DNA of 64,000 nucleotides from Trichopria drosophilae. Its lineage: Eukaryota; Arthropoda; Insecta; Hymenoptera; Diapriidae. The notes below the pieces were generated by a model. It was given only the letters and a program-made list of their open reading frames with translations, did not search any database and was not told the DNA's origin. Numbering within the stretch: position 1 is the first letter of the stretch; every line of letters starts with the position of its first letter. Positions 33,987-45,105 of the stretch are shown here, piece after piece. The stretch is taken from contig CM059584.1 of NCBI GenBank assembly GCA_030407085.1, positions 93,698,001 to 93,762,000 on the forward strand, read 5' to 3'. The position numbers were made by a program, and so were the translations under genes.

Positions 33987-36321
33987 AATAATAATAATAA
34001 TTGAAAATTACAGTTAGTCCGGTCGCGCAGACCGGAAACCTGAGTGCTTGGGTAGTCCCTTTGCACTCCTCCTATGACCTCCTTGTATGTGACACGGCGC
34101 ATAGCCATCCAGACCGCGGCCATGGTCGCAGCCTACATGGAGGTGATATCCAGCCTTGTAGTGCAGATTTTCCCGTCCATTCCAGTCTATGTCGAGCGGT
34201 GGCATGGCATTCACAGAGAATGTGTTCGGCTCGGAATGTGAAAGGGCTCTATATCCAGGAGAACGCCTAGCGCCGCCGCGCCGTGGGGGTTGACCTCGCA
34301 GCGTCCGTGATACTGCAGAGTGTGAGCCCTCTCTTTTTCTCTAGGTCCTTGACAGATGCAGTCATAGTGGACCTATTCCACCAGGCCAGTGAAGCATAGG
34401 TTAATCTTGGCCAGTATAGCCTCGTATATCCATAGCATAGTAGCCGGCTTGATGCCCCAGCTGCTGCCTTTGGCCCGTCTCATTAGCCATAGGAAAGCTG
34501 TGACTCCGGCGCATCTGTCTTTCAGCTGTTTCTAGCAGCTAAGCTTGCTGTCTAGAGTCACCCCGAGGTATTTGGCTGTTTCCTCGTACTCTAGTCTGTG
34601 TCCATACAGAGTGAGCGGATAGAGACGGTCCCATTTGTAGTTTCTGGTGTACACCAGCACCACTATTTTCCTAGGGTTAATACAGAGCCCCGTTTCAGAC
34701 ACCAGTTCTCCACAAATGTAAGTGCACGTTGCATTAAACTTGTTAGCGGAATCAAGAACGGCCCCCTGGCAATTACCAGGGCGTCATCCGCATATCACGT
34801 GACGTGTAGTCCATGCTCCGTCATTCCAGCCAGGCGTTCATTCATCACCACATTCCATAGTACAGTAGAACCCCTCTAGATTGAACAAGGCGTGCCAGCG
34901 TTTCCCCGACAACCCCGTTACATTGAACATTCCTTCCCGTCCGCTTGTCCTCCTCCAGTATTCCGCCATCTTGCCGCATGACGTCACAACGTGAAATGCA
35001 CTCCGGTATATGGCGCATGCGCCAGGTGTATTTACGAACACACGTAAATAAAGCTTTGTGTACCGGAAATTTTTGAAAACCTTTCAACGATTTTGTTATA
35101 TTTACTAATAATTAGTAGTATTAACCACTACTATTACACACGGTTCTGTATTTAAAACTAACGCTATTTTGTAAGCCATGACGTCTGTTTCGAATAGTAA
35201 GTCGTGATCATTGTGATTAATGTGAGTACTTTTTTTCATTTCAACCGGCTAACTTTTTCTTCACTTCAGGGAAAAAGGAAAAGAGGAATTATCTTTCTCT
35301 TGAAACAAAAGTGGACATAATCCGTCAACATGATAGTGGAGAAACTTATCGACAAATAGCAGAATTATACAGGGTGATCCAAAAGTCCCGGAACAGCAAA
35401 ATATCTCAGCGGGAGTGCATTTTCGGGGAAAATGTTTTAGACAAAAGTTTAAGGATTTTTCCCTGGCTATTTAATGGCGATATTGAATTTGACCTTGAAC
35501 ATGACCTTGAAGGTTATTTCAAGGTCAAGTTAATTTTTTTAAATGGGAACCCCTATTTTTTTTCACGGATTGGGAAAGAGCACAAAATTTTACGTCCGAA
35601 TATGCTATGGCCGTTTTTTTCGGCAAGGTCATTTCAAGGTGAAACTTAAAACTCCCGGAACAGCGAATTAACTCAGCAAGAGGTCATTTTCGGGTAAAAT
35701 GTTTCAGACAAAAGTTTCAGGATTTTTTCCGGGATATTTAATGCTAGCATAAAATTTGACCTTGAAAATTACCTTGAAGATTATTCTCAGGTCAAGATTA
35801 TTTTTTTTTTTAATTGGAACCCCGTTTCATTTTCTTAACGAAGTTATGAGAATCTTCCGGTATTGAGAGTGGTTAAATTCATTTTGTTCAGTCGATGCTA
35901 TTACTGGACGATCTGCTCTAGGGAGATCCTTTACAGTGCCGTAAACTTCGAAACAATTTATTGTTCTGCCAAAAGTCGATTTAGGAATCAGTTCCTGTCC
36001 CTCGCTTGTCCTCTAATTTTGTAAATAGAATAATAAACTGTTTAAAAAAAGTGTATACATACATCTTACGCAACACTTGTGCAAAGTGAACTTGGGCGCG
36101 CGAACAGCGACAGAGAGCACGAGTCACCAGCGAAGTAAATAAACAACATACATTCACATTGAATTTATACATACGTGTACAGTCTTATAAGGTTACATTT
36201 TGGTCTTAACTTTATCGTTTTGTGAAATATATGGATTTCCTATCTAAACGCCTTTCCTATCTAAACGTATTAAGCATCATTTCAGTAACAAAATACATAC
36301 GTATATTTCGTACAAAGAGCA

Positions 36322-37404
36322 ATGGCTGCGCTAAGTGAACGAGAAAGAATAACCATTCTCATGATGAGAGGCTGGGGTGATAACCAGCGATCTTTAGAGA
36401 ATGTGCGAACCTTATTTAACGCATCATTTAGAGAGGGACGAGAACCGATTTCTAAATCTACTGTTAGCAGAACAATAAATCGTTTTGAAGTTCACGGTAC
36501 TGTGAAGGATCTCCCAAGAGCAGGTCGTCCAGTAACAGCATCAACTGAAGAAAATGAGTTGAATGTCGCGCTGTCAATAACGGAAGATCCTCATACTTCC
36601 ATCAGGAAAGTTAAACAGCAGCACGACTTATGTTACGGTACAGTACAACGGATCTTAACTAAAAACTTAAAATTTTACCCATACAAAGTTAGACTCGTAC
36701 AACAATTGAATGAAGACGATCCTGATAGACGCCTACAGTTTGCGGAATTAATGATGAATCGAATAGATGCTGATGCCGGTTTCTTGAATCGCATCGTATT
36801 TTCTGATGAAGCTACATTCTTCTTAAATGGGGCAATCAATAGACATAACATGTCTTATTGGAGTGAAACCAATCCTAATTGGATGGTCGATAGTCGTTCT
36901 ACTCAATATCCTGAAAAAGTAAACGTATGGGCAGGTATTATAAACAATGCGGTAGTTGGGCCCTTCTTCATCGAGGGTACCCTTACTGGTCAAAAATACC
37001 ACGATATGTTGAGGGACGACATCATCCCTGCTATTCAGGTTATTGTAGGCGAGGATTTCGATCAGACTTGGTTTCAGCAAGATGGTGCAGCACCCCATTA
37101 TGCAACAGATGTTCGCAATTATTTGAGTGATGTATTCGCAGAACGGTGGATAGGTCGAAGGGGTGTAATAGAATGGCCACCAAGATCTCCGGATCTTACG
37201 CCCCTTGACTATTTTCTATGGGGTTATCTCAAAGATAGAGTGTATCGAACGAAACCGGTGAATATTGAGGAAGTAAAACAACGAATACGGGATGAGATCG
37301 CGGCTATAGAACCAGATATGATTAAAAAAGTCGTATCGACTTTTTATAATCGCTTGGGATATTGCCAAGAAGTTCATGGCAATCACTTTGAGCATAAGCT
37401 TTAG
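36322..37404 (+). CDS. Tc1/mariner-superfamily transposase, DD41D, 360 aa, intact
   Basis: Transposase expected to bind the long termini and catalyse cut-and-paste at TA sites. N-terminal DNA-binding half with two helix-turn-helix regions, including TVSRTINRFEVHGTVKD (about 47-63) followed by the GRP linker motif (RAGRPVT, 66-72). Catalytic core: D162 in FSDEATFF, D254 in WFQQDGAAPHY, D296 in SPDLTPLDYFLWG. There are 41 residues between the second and third aspartates, the DD41D spacing described for rosa/VISITOR elements. HNMSYWSETNP and EKVNVWAGI are typical of the insect branch. No stop or frameshift, so the protein could be functional. The start at 36322 is preceded by an AT-rich leader and is the first ATG of the frame. 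Confidence 0.9.
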   Translation: MAALSERERITILMMRGWGDNQRSLENVRTLFNASFREGREPISKSTVSRTINRFEVHGTVKDLPRAGRPVTASTEENELNVALSITEDPHTSIRKVKQQHDLCYGTVQRILTKNLKFYPYKVRLVQQLNEDDPDRRLQFAELMMNRIDADAGFLNRIVFSDEATFFLNGAINRHNMSYWSETNPNWMVDSRSTQYPEKVNVWAGIINNAVVGPFFIEGTLTGQKYHDMLRDDIIPAIQVIVGEDFDQTWFQQDGAAPHYATDVRNYLSDVFAERWIGRRGVIEWPPRSPDLTPLDYFLWGYLKDRVYRTKPVNIEEVKQRIRDEIAAIEPDMIKKVVSTFYNRLGYCQEVHGNHFEHKL

Positions 37405-37461
37405 TAAGATACATAATTTCATCAAAATCTTAGTATACCCATCTTGCCTTAACTGTCTGGG

Positions 37462-37467
37462 GACACC

Positions 37468-37518
<51 letters not shown>

Positions 37519-37537
37519 GCACACGCACACGCACAGG
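37462..37537. repeat. (CA)n/(CACACG)n microsatellite
   Basis: CA-rich simple repeat with regular G substitutions, between the DD41D transposase stop and the right terminal repeat. Open frames through it (CVCVC or RVRVR products) are artefacts of the repeat. Confidence 0.9.
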
Positions 37538-40500
37538 TGACGGCGAGGGGAACCACCTGAACAAAGCACCCCGAAGAGGTGTAAACCCGACCGTGCTACC
37601 TCCACGCGGTACATCTTGGGTAATGCTAAAGCCGGCGGTAGCATTGGAAACAATGTAAAAATACGTACGGTATTTATAAACGTATCGGATGTAAAAAAAA
37701 ATGTATATTTTTATCCGGAAAACAATGATAATGCATTGCACTCTGGAAACTCTGGAAACATTACGAAGATAAAACGGGGTTCCAATTAAAAAAAAATAGT
37801 CTTGAGCTTAGAATAAGCCTCAAGGTAATTTTCAAGGTTAAATTCAATGGTGCCTTTTGCTGAGTTAATTCGCTGTTCCGGGAGTTTTAAGTTTGGCCTT
37901 GAAATGACATTGCCGAAAAAAACGGCCATAGCATATTTGGACGTAAAATTTTGTGCTCTCTCCGAATCCGTGAAAAAAAAATAGCAGTTTCCATTAAAAA
38001 AAACAAACTTGACCTTGAAATAACCTTCAAGGTCATGTTCAAGGTCAAATTCTGTGCTACCATTAAATATCCCAGGAAAAATCCTTAAACTTTTGTCTGA
38101 AACAATTTCCAAAGAAATGCACACCCTCTGAGATATTTCGCCGTTACGGGAGTTTTAAATTTCACCTTGAAATGACCTTGCCGGAAAAATCGATCATATC
38201 GTACTCGGACGTAGAATTTCCCGCTCTTTCAGAATCCATGAAAAAAAATAGGGGTTCCCATTTAAAAAAATTAACTTGACCTTGAAATAACCTTCAAGGT
38301 CATGTTCAAGGTCAAATTCAATATCGCCATTAAATAGCCAGGGAAAAATCCTGAAACTTTTGTCTGAAACATTTTCCTCGAAAATGCACTCCCGCTGAGA
38401 TATTTTGCTGTTCCGGGACTTTTGGATCACCCTGTATGATGTGTAAATTGGAACAATCCATAATATTATGAAGTGTAAAGAAAAAATTATTACCCTGAAT
38501 GCATCATTACTGAAAAGAGACCCTAAAAGAGGCTTGAAAAAATTATCTGCCTTCGATGACTCACTTTTGTGTGACATACTGTACTCTTGGTTCGAGCAGA
38601 ACAGAGTAGCCAGTATTACTGTTTCTGGACCATGTTTGCAAGAGAAAGCTCTGCAAATCAACGCAAACTTGTTAGGCCACTGTGATTTTAAGGCTAGCAA
38701 CGGCTGGCTAGACAGATTTAAAAAACGCTATGGAATCAGAGAATTGTCGATCCAAGGAGAAAAATTATCAGCCGATAGTGAATCTAGTAACAATTTCTGT
38801 GAAGAGTTCCGTCACTACATAAAAGAAGAAAGTTTTGACAAATATCACTTATATAATGCCGATAAGACTGGTTTACTATGGAAAGCTCTACTGACTAGAA
38901 CTTTGGCATCATCGAAAGAAAAAGAAGCACCTGGATTTAAAGTGTCAAAAGAAAGAGTTTCTTTAATGGTGTGCTCGAATGCATCTGGAAATCATAAAAT
39001 TCCTCTGTTATTATTCGGAAAGGCCAAAAATCCACGATGCTTTCGGGGTTACGATGCTCTACCAGTGCATTATACGTCTCAAAGAAATGCTTGGGTAGAT
39101 ACGCCAGTATTGCTTCAGTGGTATAGAAATGTGTTCATTCCAGAAATAAAAAAGAGAATGAAAACGCCAGAAGAAAAGTTTTTGCTTTTAATAGATAACT
39201 CATTCTAATTCGGAGTATTTGAACACAGTCGATCCTTGTTGCTCAGTTATGTTCTTCCCTCCAAATTACACATCGTTGATCCAACCGATGGATGAAGGGG
39301 TGATTGCTATAATGAAGAGACTTTATAGAAAATTAGATTTACAAGAGTTTATAGTTCATCACGATAAGCAAAGAGAGAAGTGCGTGAATTTTTATAAACA
39401 TTGGACTCTTCTTGAATGTGTAGAATGTATATCAGCAGCTTGAGAGTGTGTTACAAATGTCACTTTACAGAGAGTATAGAACAAACTGCTCGGCAATGAC
39501 ATAGGTTCTGCTGAATTAGATAACATTCAAGAACTGTCTGCATTAGCAAATGTAGCACACGAAACGCAGATTTCTACTACAGAAACATAGAAGTGGTTAA
39601 ATTGTGACCGTGATGATCCTGGATGGAAAATCCAAACAATTGACGAAATAACAGCATGAAAGCTAAACAGAGATATCGAATATTTGGAGGACGTTAATGA
39701 AGATGAAGAAGATTTTCCAAATGAAAGCACTAAAAATATAGATCTCTGTCCACCAACAACCGAACAAGCTCTTCAGGCATCCACTTGTTTTTTTCGATGG
39801 CTTATGACTCGATGGGATGTTGAGAAAGAAGATCTGGCTGTCGTAGCGAAATGCAAAGGCTTCATTACAGCAACCCTTGCGCAAAAGAAATGTTTTACAG
39901 ATTGATTTAATGTTGAAATTACAGACACGTGTGATATTAATGTAACGACTGATAGATATAGATATTCTGACTATGTACTTCGTAATCTGATTTAATTATG
40001 TAATTTTACGTGTAATGCCACATGTGATATTAGCGAATAAGAGCTATAAAACCAAAAATGTAATGTAGAGTGCCAATTAATTTTATGCCAATACAGTAAT
40101 TTCTTGTTATAATAATATTTACAGATAATAATGTCCTAACAAAAATTAATTACCCTGAAAACAGATCAATTTTAGAAAATTTGCTCGTACTACGTAATGT
40201 TGAGTGCTTATTTATTTGATTTATTTTACATATATTATTCAATTCATCTAATAACAACAATTTTATTGTTGCAATACATATTATCGAAATATATATATGT
40301 GAAAGTTTTTTTAAGAAAGTACAATTATTTTAAAAATATACATAATATTCAATTTGACTGTTTAACCCTCTAGGTACTGGAGGGACGTGGGAGTCCCATA
40401 GATTTAAAAATACTTTTTTTCTTTTTTAATGGCAAATCCGGTATGTAATATCGATGGTAGGTTTCCGTCGGCCATGCAGAATGCGTTCCTACCAGCAGCA

Positions 40501-40729
40501 ACAGTTATTCAACTGGTTAAATATTAGAAAAGCTGTGAATTGTGCCTTGCATTGCAGGTTAACTGTCGTATTCGTATGTCACTCGATAATTTTTCAAAAT
40601 AAAGTATGTACTAATGATTTTATGGTAAAATCAGTGTATATATTTTAAAAGTGGGATATACATAAGCAAATTAGCGTATTTTAACCACTATTTGGTTTTG
40701 ATTTATATAGGGGCTTCTGATTTTAAAGT

Positions 40730-43308
40730 ATGGGACGTGTACCTCCCACCAGGGCTCAACGGTCTACTAATGCAAAAGTTGAAAGGTAAATAGGCGTTTT
40801 ATACTTTATTACACATCACGATGTTAAATAATTTGTGAGTTATACATAAATATGTATTTGTTTTAATTTTTGTTATTTCACAAATATTGTAGTAGGTGTT
40901 TTTCCGTCGCTCCTTTTGACCCACTCGTATCCGATCGTGATACGGACTCTGACGATGAAAATAACGTAGAAAAACTAACAAAAATTTATAACTCCAATGA
41001 TGGCGCCTTTGATAAAAAGTGGGTTATTCAAGATGATTCTGATGAAGACAGTTTAAATCTAGTTTGTGAAGAAGAACAAAATTATTCAAATAATGAAAAT
41101 GCTGCACGCAAAAAAAAAAGATGGAAAAAAGACTTTAAAACGTGTTCAATCGAAAAGAAAAGCTAATACTATTGTTAATAAGAAAAGAAAATCTTTTAAA
41201 GCAAAAGATAAACCAGTGAAAAAAAAAGATAAAGGAAATTTTCAAATGGGAAAAAAAAAATTTAAATATTAAGTAAATTTTATTAGATACATTCAATTTC
41301 ACTATCTAAGATAATAATATATTTCATTATATTATGTCAATTTATTTTCAGTTTTGATGATGAAGCGTGTATTGAAGGTGCCATTGGACAAAATACCAGC
41401 TTTGAATATTTTCATAAACTTTTTACAAAAGATGCAATTCAATATATTATAAATCAAATTACAGTAGACTCCCGCATTGGTGGCGTCCCGCATTAGTGGC
41501 GTCCCGCGTTAGTGACGCGATGGAACCCCGTGTTAGTGGCACTTCTCGAAATCTTTCCATCCCCGCCATGTCGCCAGCCGCCTGAGGGGCGGGGCCTAAT
41601 AAGGTACGGGCCCCAGGCGCGTGATTTGAATTACGTCACGTGACTGCAGGACTACAGTCTAGCGGGGGAAGCGATGTTTCTCCTACTTCCGCCACTAACA
41701 CGGGGATTGAGGGGAGGGCTCGGAACCGAGCACGCCACTAACGCGGGAGTCTACTGTAATTTGTATGCCGCTCAAAAAATTGCCAATAATCGTGCTGAAG
41801 GAATAGACGAAATTCAGAGTTGGACTCAGGTAACTTATGCAGAATTTACAGACTTTCTTGTGATCCATCTTTATATGGGTCTGGCTCAATTACCTAGTTT
41901 GAAAGATTACTGGTCTGCAGGTCTTAACGTCGAACAAGTATCTTCTAAAATGAAAAGAGACCGATTTTTAAAAATACGTGCACATTTGCATTTTATAGAT
42001 AACACAACATTTACAGAAGGTTGTACGGATAGATTTTTTAAAGTTCGTCCAATTTTGAATTACGTTCTTGAAGCTGCTTCCTCTCATTATGATGAACAGA
42101 AAACGCACTACATTGATGAAACAATGGTCCCCTATAAAGGCACTAGAGCCGGGAAGTTGCGTCAATATCTTCCAAGCAAGCCAATAAAATGGGGATATAA
42201 ATTTTTTCAAATTGCCGGTTCTGATGGAATTATATATGGTTTTATTCCCTATCAAGGGTCATCAACATTTACGAATCTTGAAGGTACTAAGATGCAATTA
42301 CTGAAGCGGAAATGCTGTTAGGCGTAGGTGCATCAGCAGTTATAGCTTTGTGTAAAATCATCCAAAATAATACGGGTATAGATATTTATTGCGACAACTT
42401 TTTCTCTCACGTGTGAAATTGTTTTTATACTTAAGAGATGAAATGGGTATATTTGCTACAGGTACTTTCCGGACAAATAGAGTCGAAAAATGTCCGCTGA
42501 TCTCTGACAAAACACTGAAGAAAAAGGAAAGATGTTCAACTGATCATAGAGTCTACCAGAATCAATTTATATTGATTAAATATTTAGACAATAAATGTGT
42601 CATTGCTGGTAGTTCTAGATATGGTTTGGAACCTAAAAGTTCTCTTTCATGTTGGTGCGATAAAGAGAAAAAAAAGAAGGATATACCGTGTCCTAATGCT
42701 ATTAAAAATACAATGAGAATATGGGAGGTGTCGACAAAAACAACGCTCTTGTGAGTCTTTACAGTTCTTGTTTCAAAAGTAGACGATGGTATTTACCGAT
42801 TTTTTTTTACTTACTTGAGATGTGTATAACCAATGCATGGTTATTATATAAAAAAGAAAAGAAAATCAAATATCACATGAAACTTTCCAAATTGGAAAAG
42901 AAATTACTATATTTGAAAGATTTTAGAAAAGAAATTATCAAAAGTTTGTTTTAATGTGGGAAAAAAGTACCTGGACGTCGAAGAAATAGTTTTTTGAGTA
43001 AAGATATCCCTACTACAAAACGTCGGAAACAAATACTCACGGAAGACGTTAGATTTGACGCCTTAGATCACTTCCCAGAGTTTAGCGAAGTCAGACAAAG
43101 ATGCACCTTATGCATTAAAAATAAACCTACGTCTTTTTGCTGCAAATGCAATGTATACCTTTGTTGCAATAAAAACAATAATTGTTTTTATACATACCAT
43201 TGTAAAAAAGGAATAGTTCTCAAAGATATACAAAATCGTGTTATATTGCGCGTTATATGTCGTGCATTATATTGCTTATATTATTATCTTGTGTTAGATT
43301 TAGCCTAA
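40730..43308 (+). pseudogene. piggyBac transposase gene, split and frameshifted
   Basis: Exon 1 (40730-40785) encodes MGRVPPTRAQRSTNAKVE; an intron 40786-40892 (GTAAAT...TTGTAG) leads in phase to RCFSVAPFDPLVSDRDTDSD, the acidic N-terminus. A frameshift lies in an A-run near 41110 and a second likely intron ends at TTTTCAG 41351. The DDE_Tnp_1_7 core follows: FDDEACIEGAIG, then NQI interrupted by the MITE and resuming NLY; FTDFLVIHLYMGL; DETMVPYKG (first D, about 42116); IYCDNFFS (second D, about 42390); MGGVDKNNAL (third D, about 42720). A C-terminal cysteine-rich domain (CTLCIKN...CCKCNVYLCC) ends the protein. Frameshifts lie near 42290, 42412, 42720 and 42955. The catalytic triad is retained but the gene is broken. 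Confidence 0.88.
41462..41756. mobile_element. pogo/Tigger-type MITE inside piggyBac, 295 bp
   Basis: Ends CAGTAGACTCCCGCATTGGT (left) and CAGTAGACTCCCGCGTTAGT (right, complement), TA at 41460-41461 and 41757-41758. It is GC-rich against its surroundings and contains tandem GGCGTCCCGC(A/G)TTAGTG words on the left. Excision of the MITE plus one TA restores the piggyBac frame. This is the deepest layer of the nest. Confidence 0.9.
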
Positions 43309-44735
43309 AATAATATTAAACCAATAAAACGTGAAATATATATATTACTGATGATTTTCTTATTTTTATCAAAAACTGAAAATCTTACCCTCAAGTTCTG
43401 GTGGGACTTCCAAGTCCCATAACAAAAAACTGTGATTTTAGCGTTTTTATTTAGTTATAACGATTGTTAAATCAGAAGTATAAAATAGACAAATTAAAGT
43501 CTTGAAAAAATTATATTCCAACATCAATATACCCTCGGACCTGGAGGGTTAAATTTAAAGTTATTGTTTATTATTAACTTATTAAATGATCTATACTACA
43601 GTTGCTGTGAAATATCCAATAACTTATTTATTACGCTTAATTTGCAATAGCTTTTCTATAAAATAGTTTGACTGATTTTCATATTTCCCGCATAAATGAC
43701 TGCGCATGCGCGAGGGTAACTGCCAGCGGAAAATTACATTACAGTGGGAGTAAGGGGAAGAAGAAAATGTTCAGTCTGACAGGGTGAAATCGTTCAATCT
43801 AGCGGGGTTTTCAATGTAGCGGGAGTTCAATGTAGAGGGGTTCTACTGTAGTGGTTAATGAGCCCCTCCCTTTGGACAGCCGGAGTCAACGTAGCCCCGG
43901 ATTTTCGTATTACCCTTCTCCGCTCGCAGACTACGATTCGCCAGCATGAGGTCCACCCAGACCGCGATTGGTTCCGACGTGTCGTGCGCACTGAGGGCTC
44001 TCCTTATCCCTCCACGCGCGGTGTGATTGAAGGCCCCCTCAATGTCCAGCAGAGCGCCCACTGCGAAGCCCTTATTCTCCAGCTGGGTCTCTATCAGTGG
44101 GACAGCCTGATGCAGCGCCGTCTCAGTGGAGAGACCCGTTCTGTTGGCATGTTGGCTCCCGTGCAGTGGGCACAGGGCTAAGACCGTCTTCCTCATGTAC
44201 CTATCCACGAGTCTTTCTACTAACTTTAGTATGAATAACGTTAGACTGATTGGTCTAACATCCTTGGGCGATTCATAACAGCATCTCCCTACTTTGGGTA
44301 GAAAAACCACCTTGACACCGTGCCATGCGCTAGGCACATAGTAAAGGATGAGACTGGCTGTAATTAGTCTCATAAGTGGTCCTATAATCACATCACCAGC
44401 TCTTTGGAGAAGAACTGGATAAATACCATCTGGCCCCGGTGAATTACATGGACTAAAGGAGTGTACGGCCCACCTTATCCTCATGGGGGTGACGATGTCC
44501 CGAGCGATTCGGCGTCCAAATTCTCTGCGGGCCTTGGACATCCCATCTCCCGTGCCGGGGACGGCTCGGTTCAGGTCTTCGTTTCACCCATTCCCACTCC
44601 CAGACCCATAAATGCCCGGGAAGTGGGCTCGGATCAGGCATTCCTGTGTCTCCGCATCTGTCGTCGTGCTAGTGCCATCTGGCAATTTTAGTACTCCCAT
44701 GATTACAGCCGGGTCCTTCGCCAGAAACTTTCCAA

Positions 44736-45078
44736 GCCAAACTTATATAAGATAATAAATAAAAAACATACCGAACAATGCAAATGCAGTGCCCATGTTT
44801 TAAGTTCGAGATAGAACCGAAAGACAATAACGCGGGCGCCGAGCGCTTTCGTTTAAACATCATAGAATCAAAATTTGTGGTTCGATTGAATTTAAATTTC
44901 CCAGAAAACTTCTTCAATCCCAGATGAACAACTTTGTTACTGGAAGTTTTTGTAAACTGAAACTTTTTTTTCCGTCAAAGGTGAAAGATATAATTTCATG
45001 CGCGCGGCAATTTGTTATTCAATATTAATTAACAATTGATATTTTTAATCATGGAAATTAACTCCTAGCCTTTAGATA
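44736..45078. other. AT-rich spacer between nests
   Basis: No motif recognised. A short minus frame (44669-44917) overlaps the start of the LINE and is not called. Confidence 0.4.
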
Positions 45079-45105
45079 TGAGGCATTCTCTGCAAAAAGA
45101 GCCAC

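Larger units (their letters stand above)
35370..38434 (+). mobile_element. DD41D mariner-like (rosa/VISITOR type) element with long TIRs
   Basis: Termini CAGGGTGATCCAAAAGTCCC match exactly as inverted repeats, flanked by TA (35368-35369, 38435-38436). The inverted termini are unusually long: left about 35370-35850, right about 37745-38434. They are built from tandem units of up to about 270 bp that each start ACTCCCGGAACAGCGAAT-like; the left arm holds about two units and the right about three. Units carry clusters of TCAAGGTCA. Inserted into the Tigger transposase gene. Confidence 0.9.
35178..39905 (+). pseudogene. Tigger transposase gene, intron and nested insertion, broken
   Basis: Exon 1 starts at ATG 35178 and ends 35196; a 73-bp intron (35197-35269, GTAAGT...TTCAG) follows; exon 2 resumes with RKKEKRNYLSLETKVDIIRQ, the first helix-turn-helix of a CENP-B-like DNA-binding domain. 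It is cut at AELY by the mariner-like element (35370-38434) and resumes with DV, then a TAA, then MKCKEKIITLNASLLKR. The DDE domain has YNADKTGLLWKAL (about 38852), LLLIDNS (39182) and SLIQPMDEGVI (about 39273), so all three acidic residues survive. A frameshift lies near 39205, stops at 39441 and around 39590-39660, and a C-terminal piece EQALQASTCFFRWLMTRWDV is readable to 39905. Clearly inactive. Confidence 0.88.
40366..43548 (+). mobile_element. piggyBac element (TTAA), 3.2 kb, itself interrupted
   Basis: Bounded by TTAA at 40362-40365 and 43549-43552. Ends CCCTCTAGGTACTGGAGGG (left) and CCCTCCAGGTCCGAGGG (right, complement) are short and imperfect, each with a small internal palindrome. 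A second block GTGGGAGTCCCA near the left and GGGACTTCCAAGTCCCA near the right form subterminal hairpins. It is inserted in the 3' part of the Tigger and contains a pogo-type MITE at 41462-41756. Confidence 0.92.
34863..43848 (+). mobile_element. Tigger/pogo DNA transposon (host of nested insertions)
   Basis: Left end CAGTAGAACCCCTCTAGATT and right-end complement CAGTAGAACCCCTCTACATT are flanked by TA (34861-34862, 43849-43850). Beyond the first 25 bases the right end contains repeated ATTGAA/GCGGGG blocks absent from the left. The element's own length, without the two large insertions, is about 2.7 kb, normal for Tigger. It carries a jerky/CENP-B-type transposase on the plus strand. Confidence 0.9.
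33987..44735 (-). mobile_element. LOA-like LINE fragment split by a 9-kb Tigger insertion
   Basis: A minus-strand LINE occupies 44735-43851 and, after the Tigger, 34862-33987. Upstream half: FLAKDP near 44720, SPGPDGIYPVLLQ (about 44430), RPISLTLFILKLVERLVDRYM (about 44260), STETALHQAV, ALLDIEGAFNHT, then GCPKGGA at the break. Downstream half resumes with LLWNVVMNERLAGMTEHGL, then YADDALVIARG (about 34780), KYLGVTLDSKLSW (about 34570) and weak similarity on to PHGAAALGVLLDIEPFHI (about 34280). Deleting the Tigger and one TA makes GCP-x-GG run directly into PLLWNVV, as expected of an RT palm. Frames are broken in several places. The 3' tail is (ATT)n-like. 5' truncated. Confidence 0.85.

Noticed and set aside
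35311..35649. 112-codon frame as a distinct gene
   Set aside because: It is a chimera: the first 20 residues are the Tigger DNA-binding domain and the rest is the terminal repeat of the inserted DD41D element.
37216..37741. Minus-strand frames with CVCVC/RVRVR runs as secreted cysteine-rich peptides
   Set aside because: Direct translation of the (CA)n microsatellite in the 3' part of the DD41D element.
37786..38700. Minus-strand frames of 112 and 168 codons sharing FDLEHDLEGYFKVK
   Set aside because: They translate the repeated terminal units of the DD41D element; the shared peptide is repeat sequence and not a protein family.
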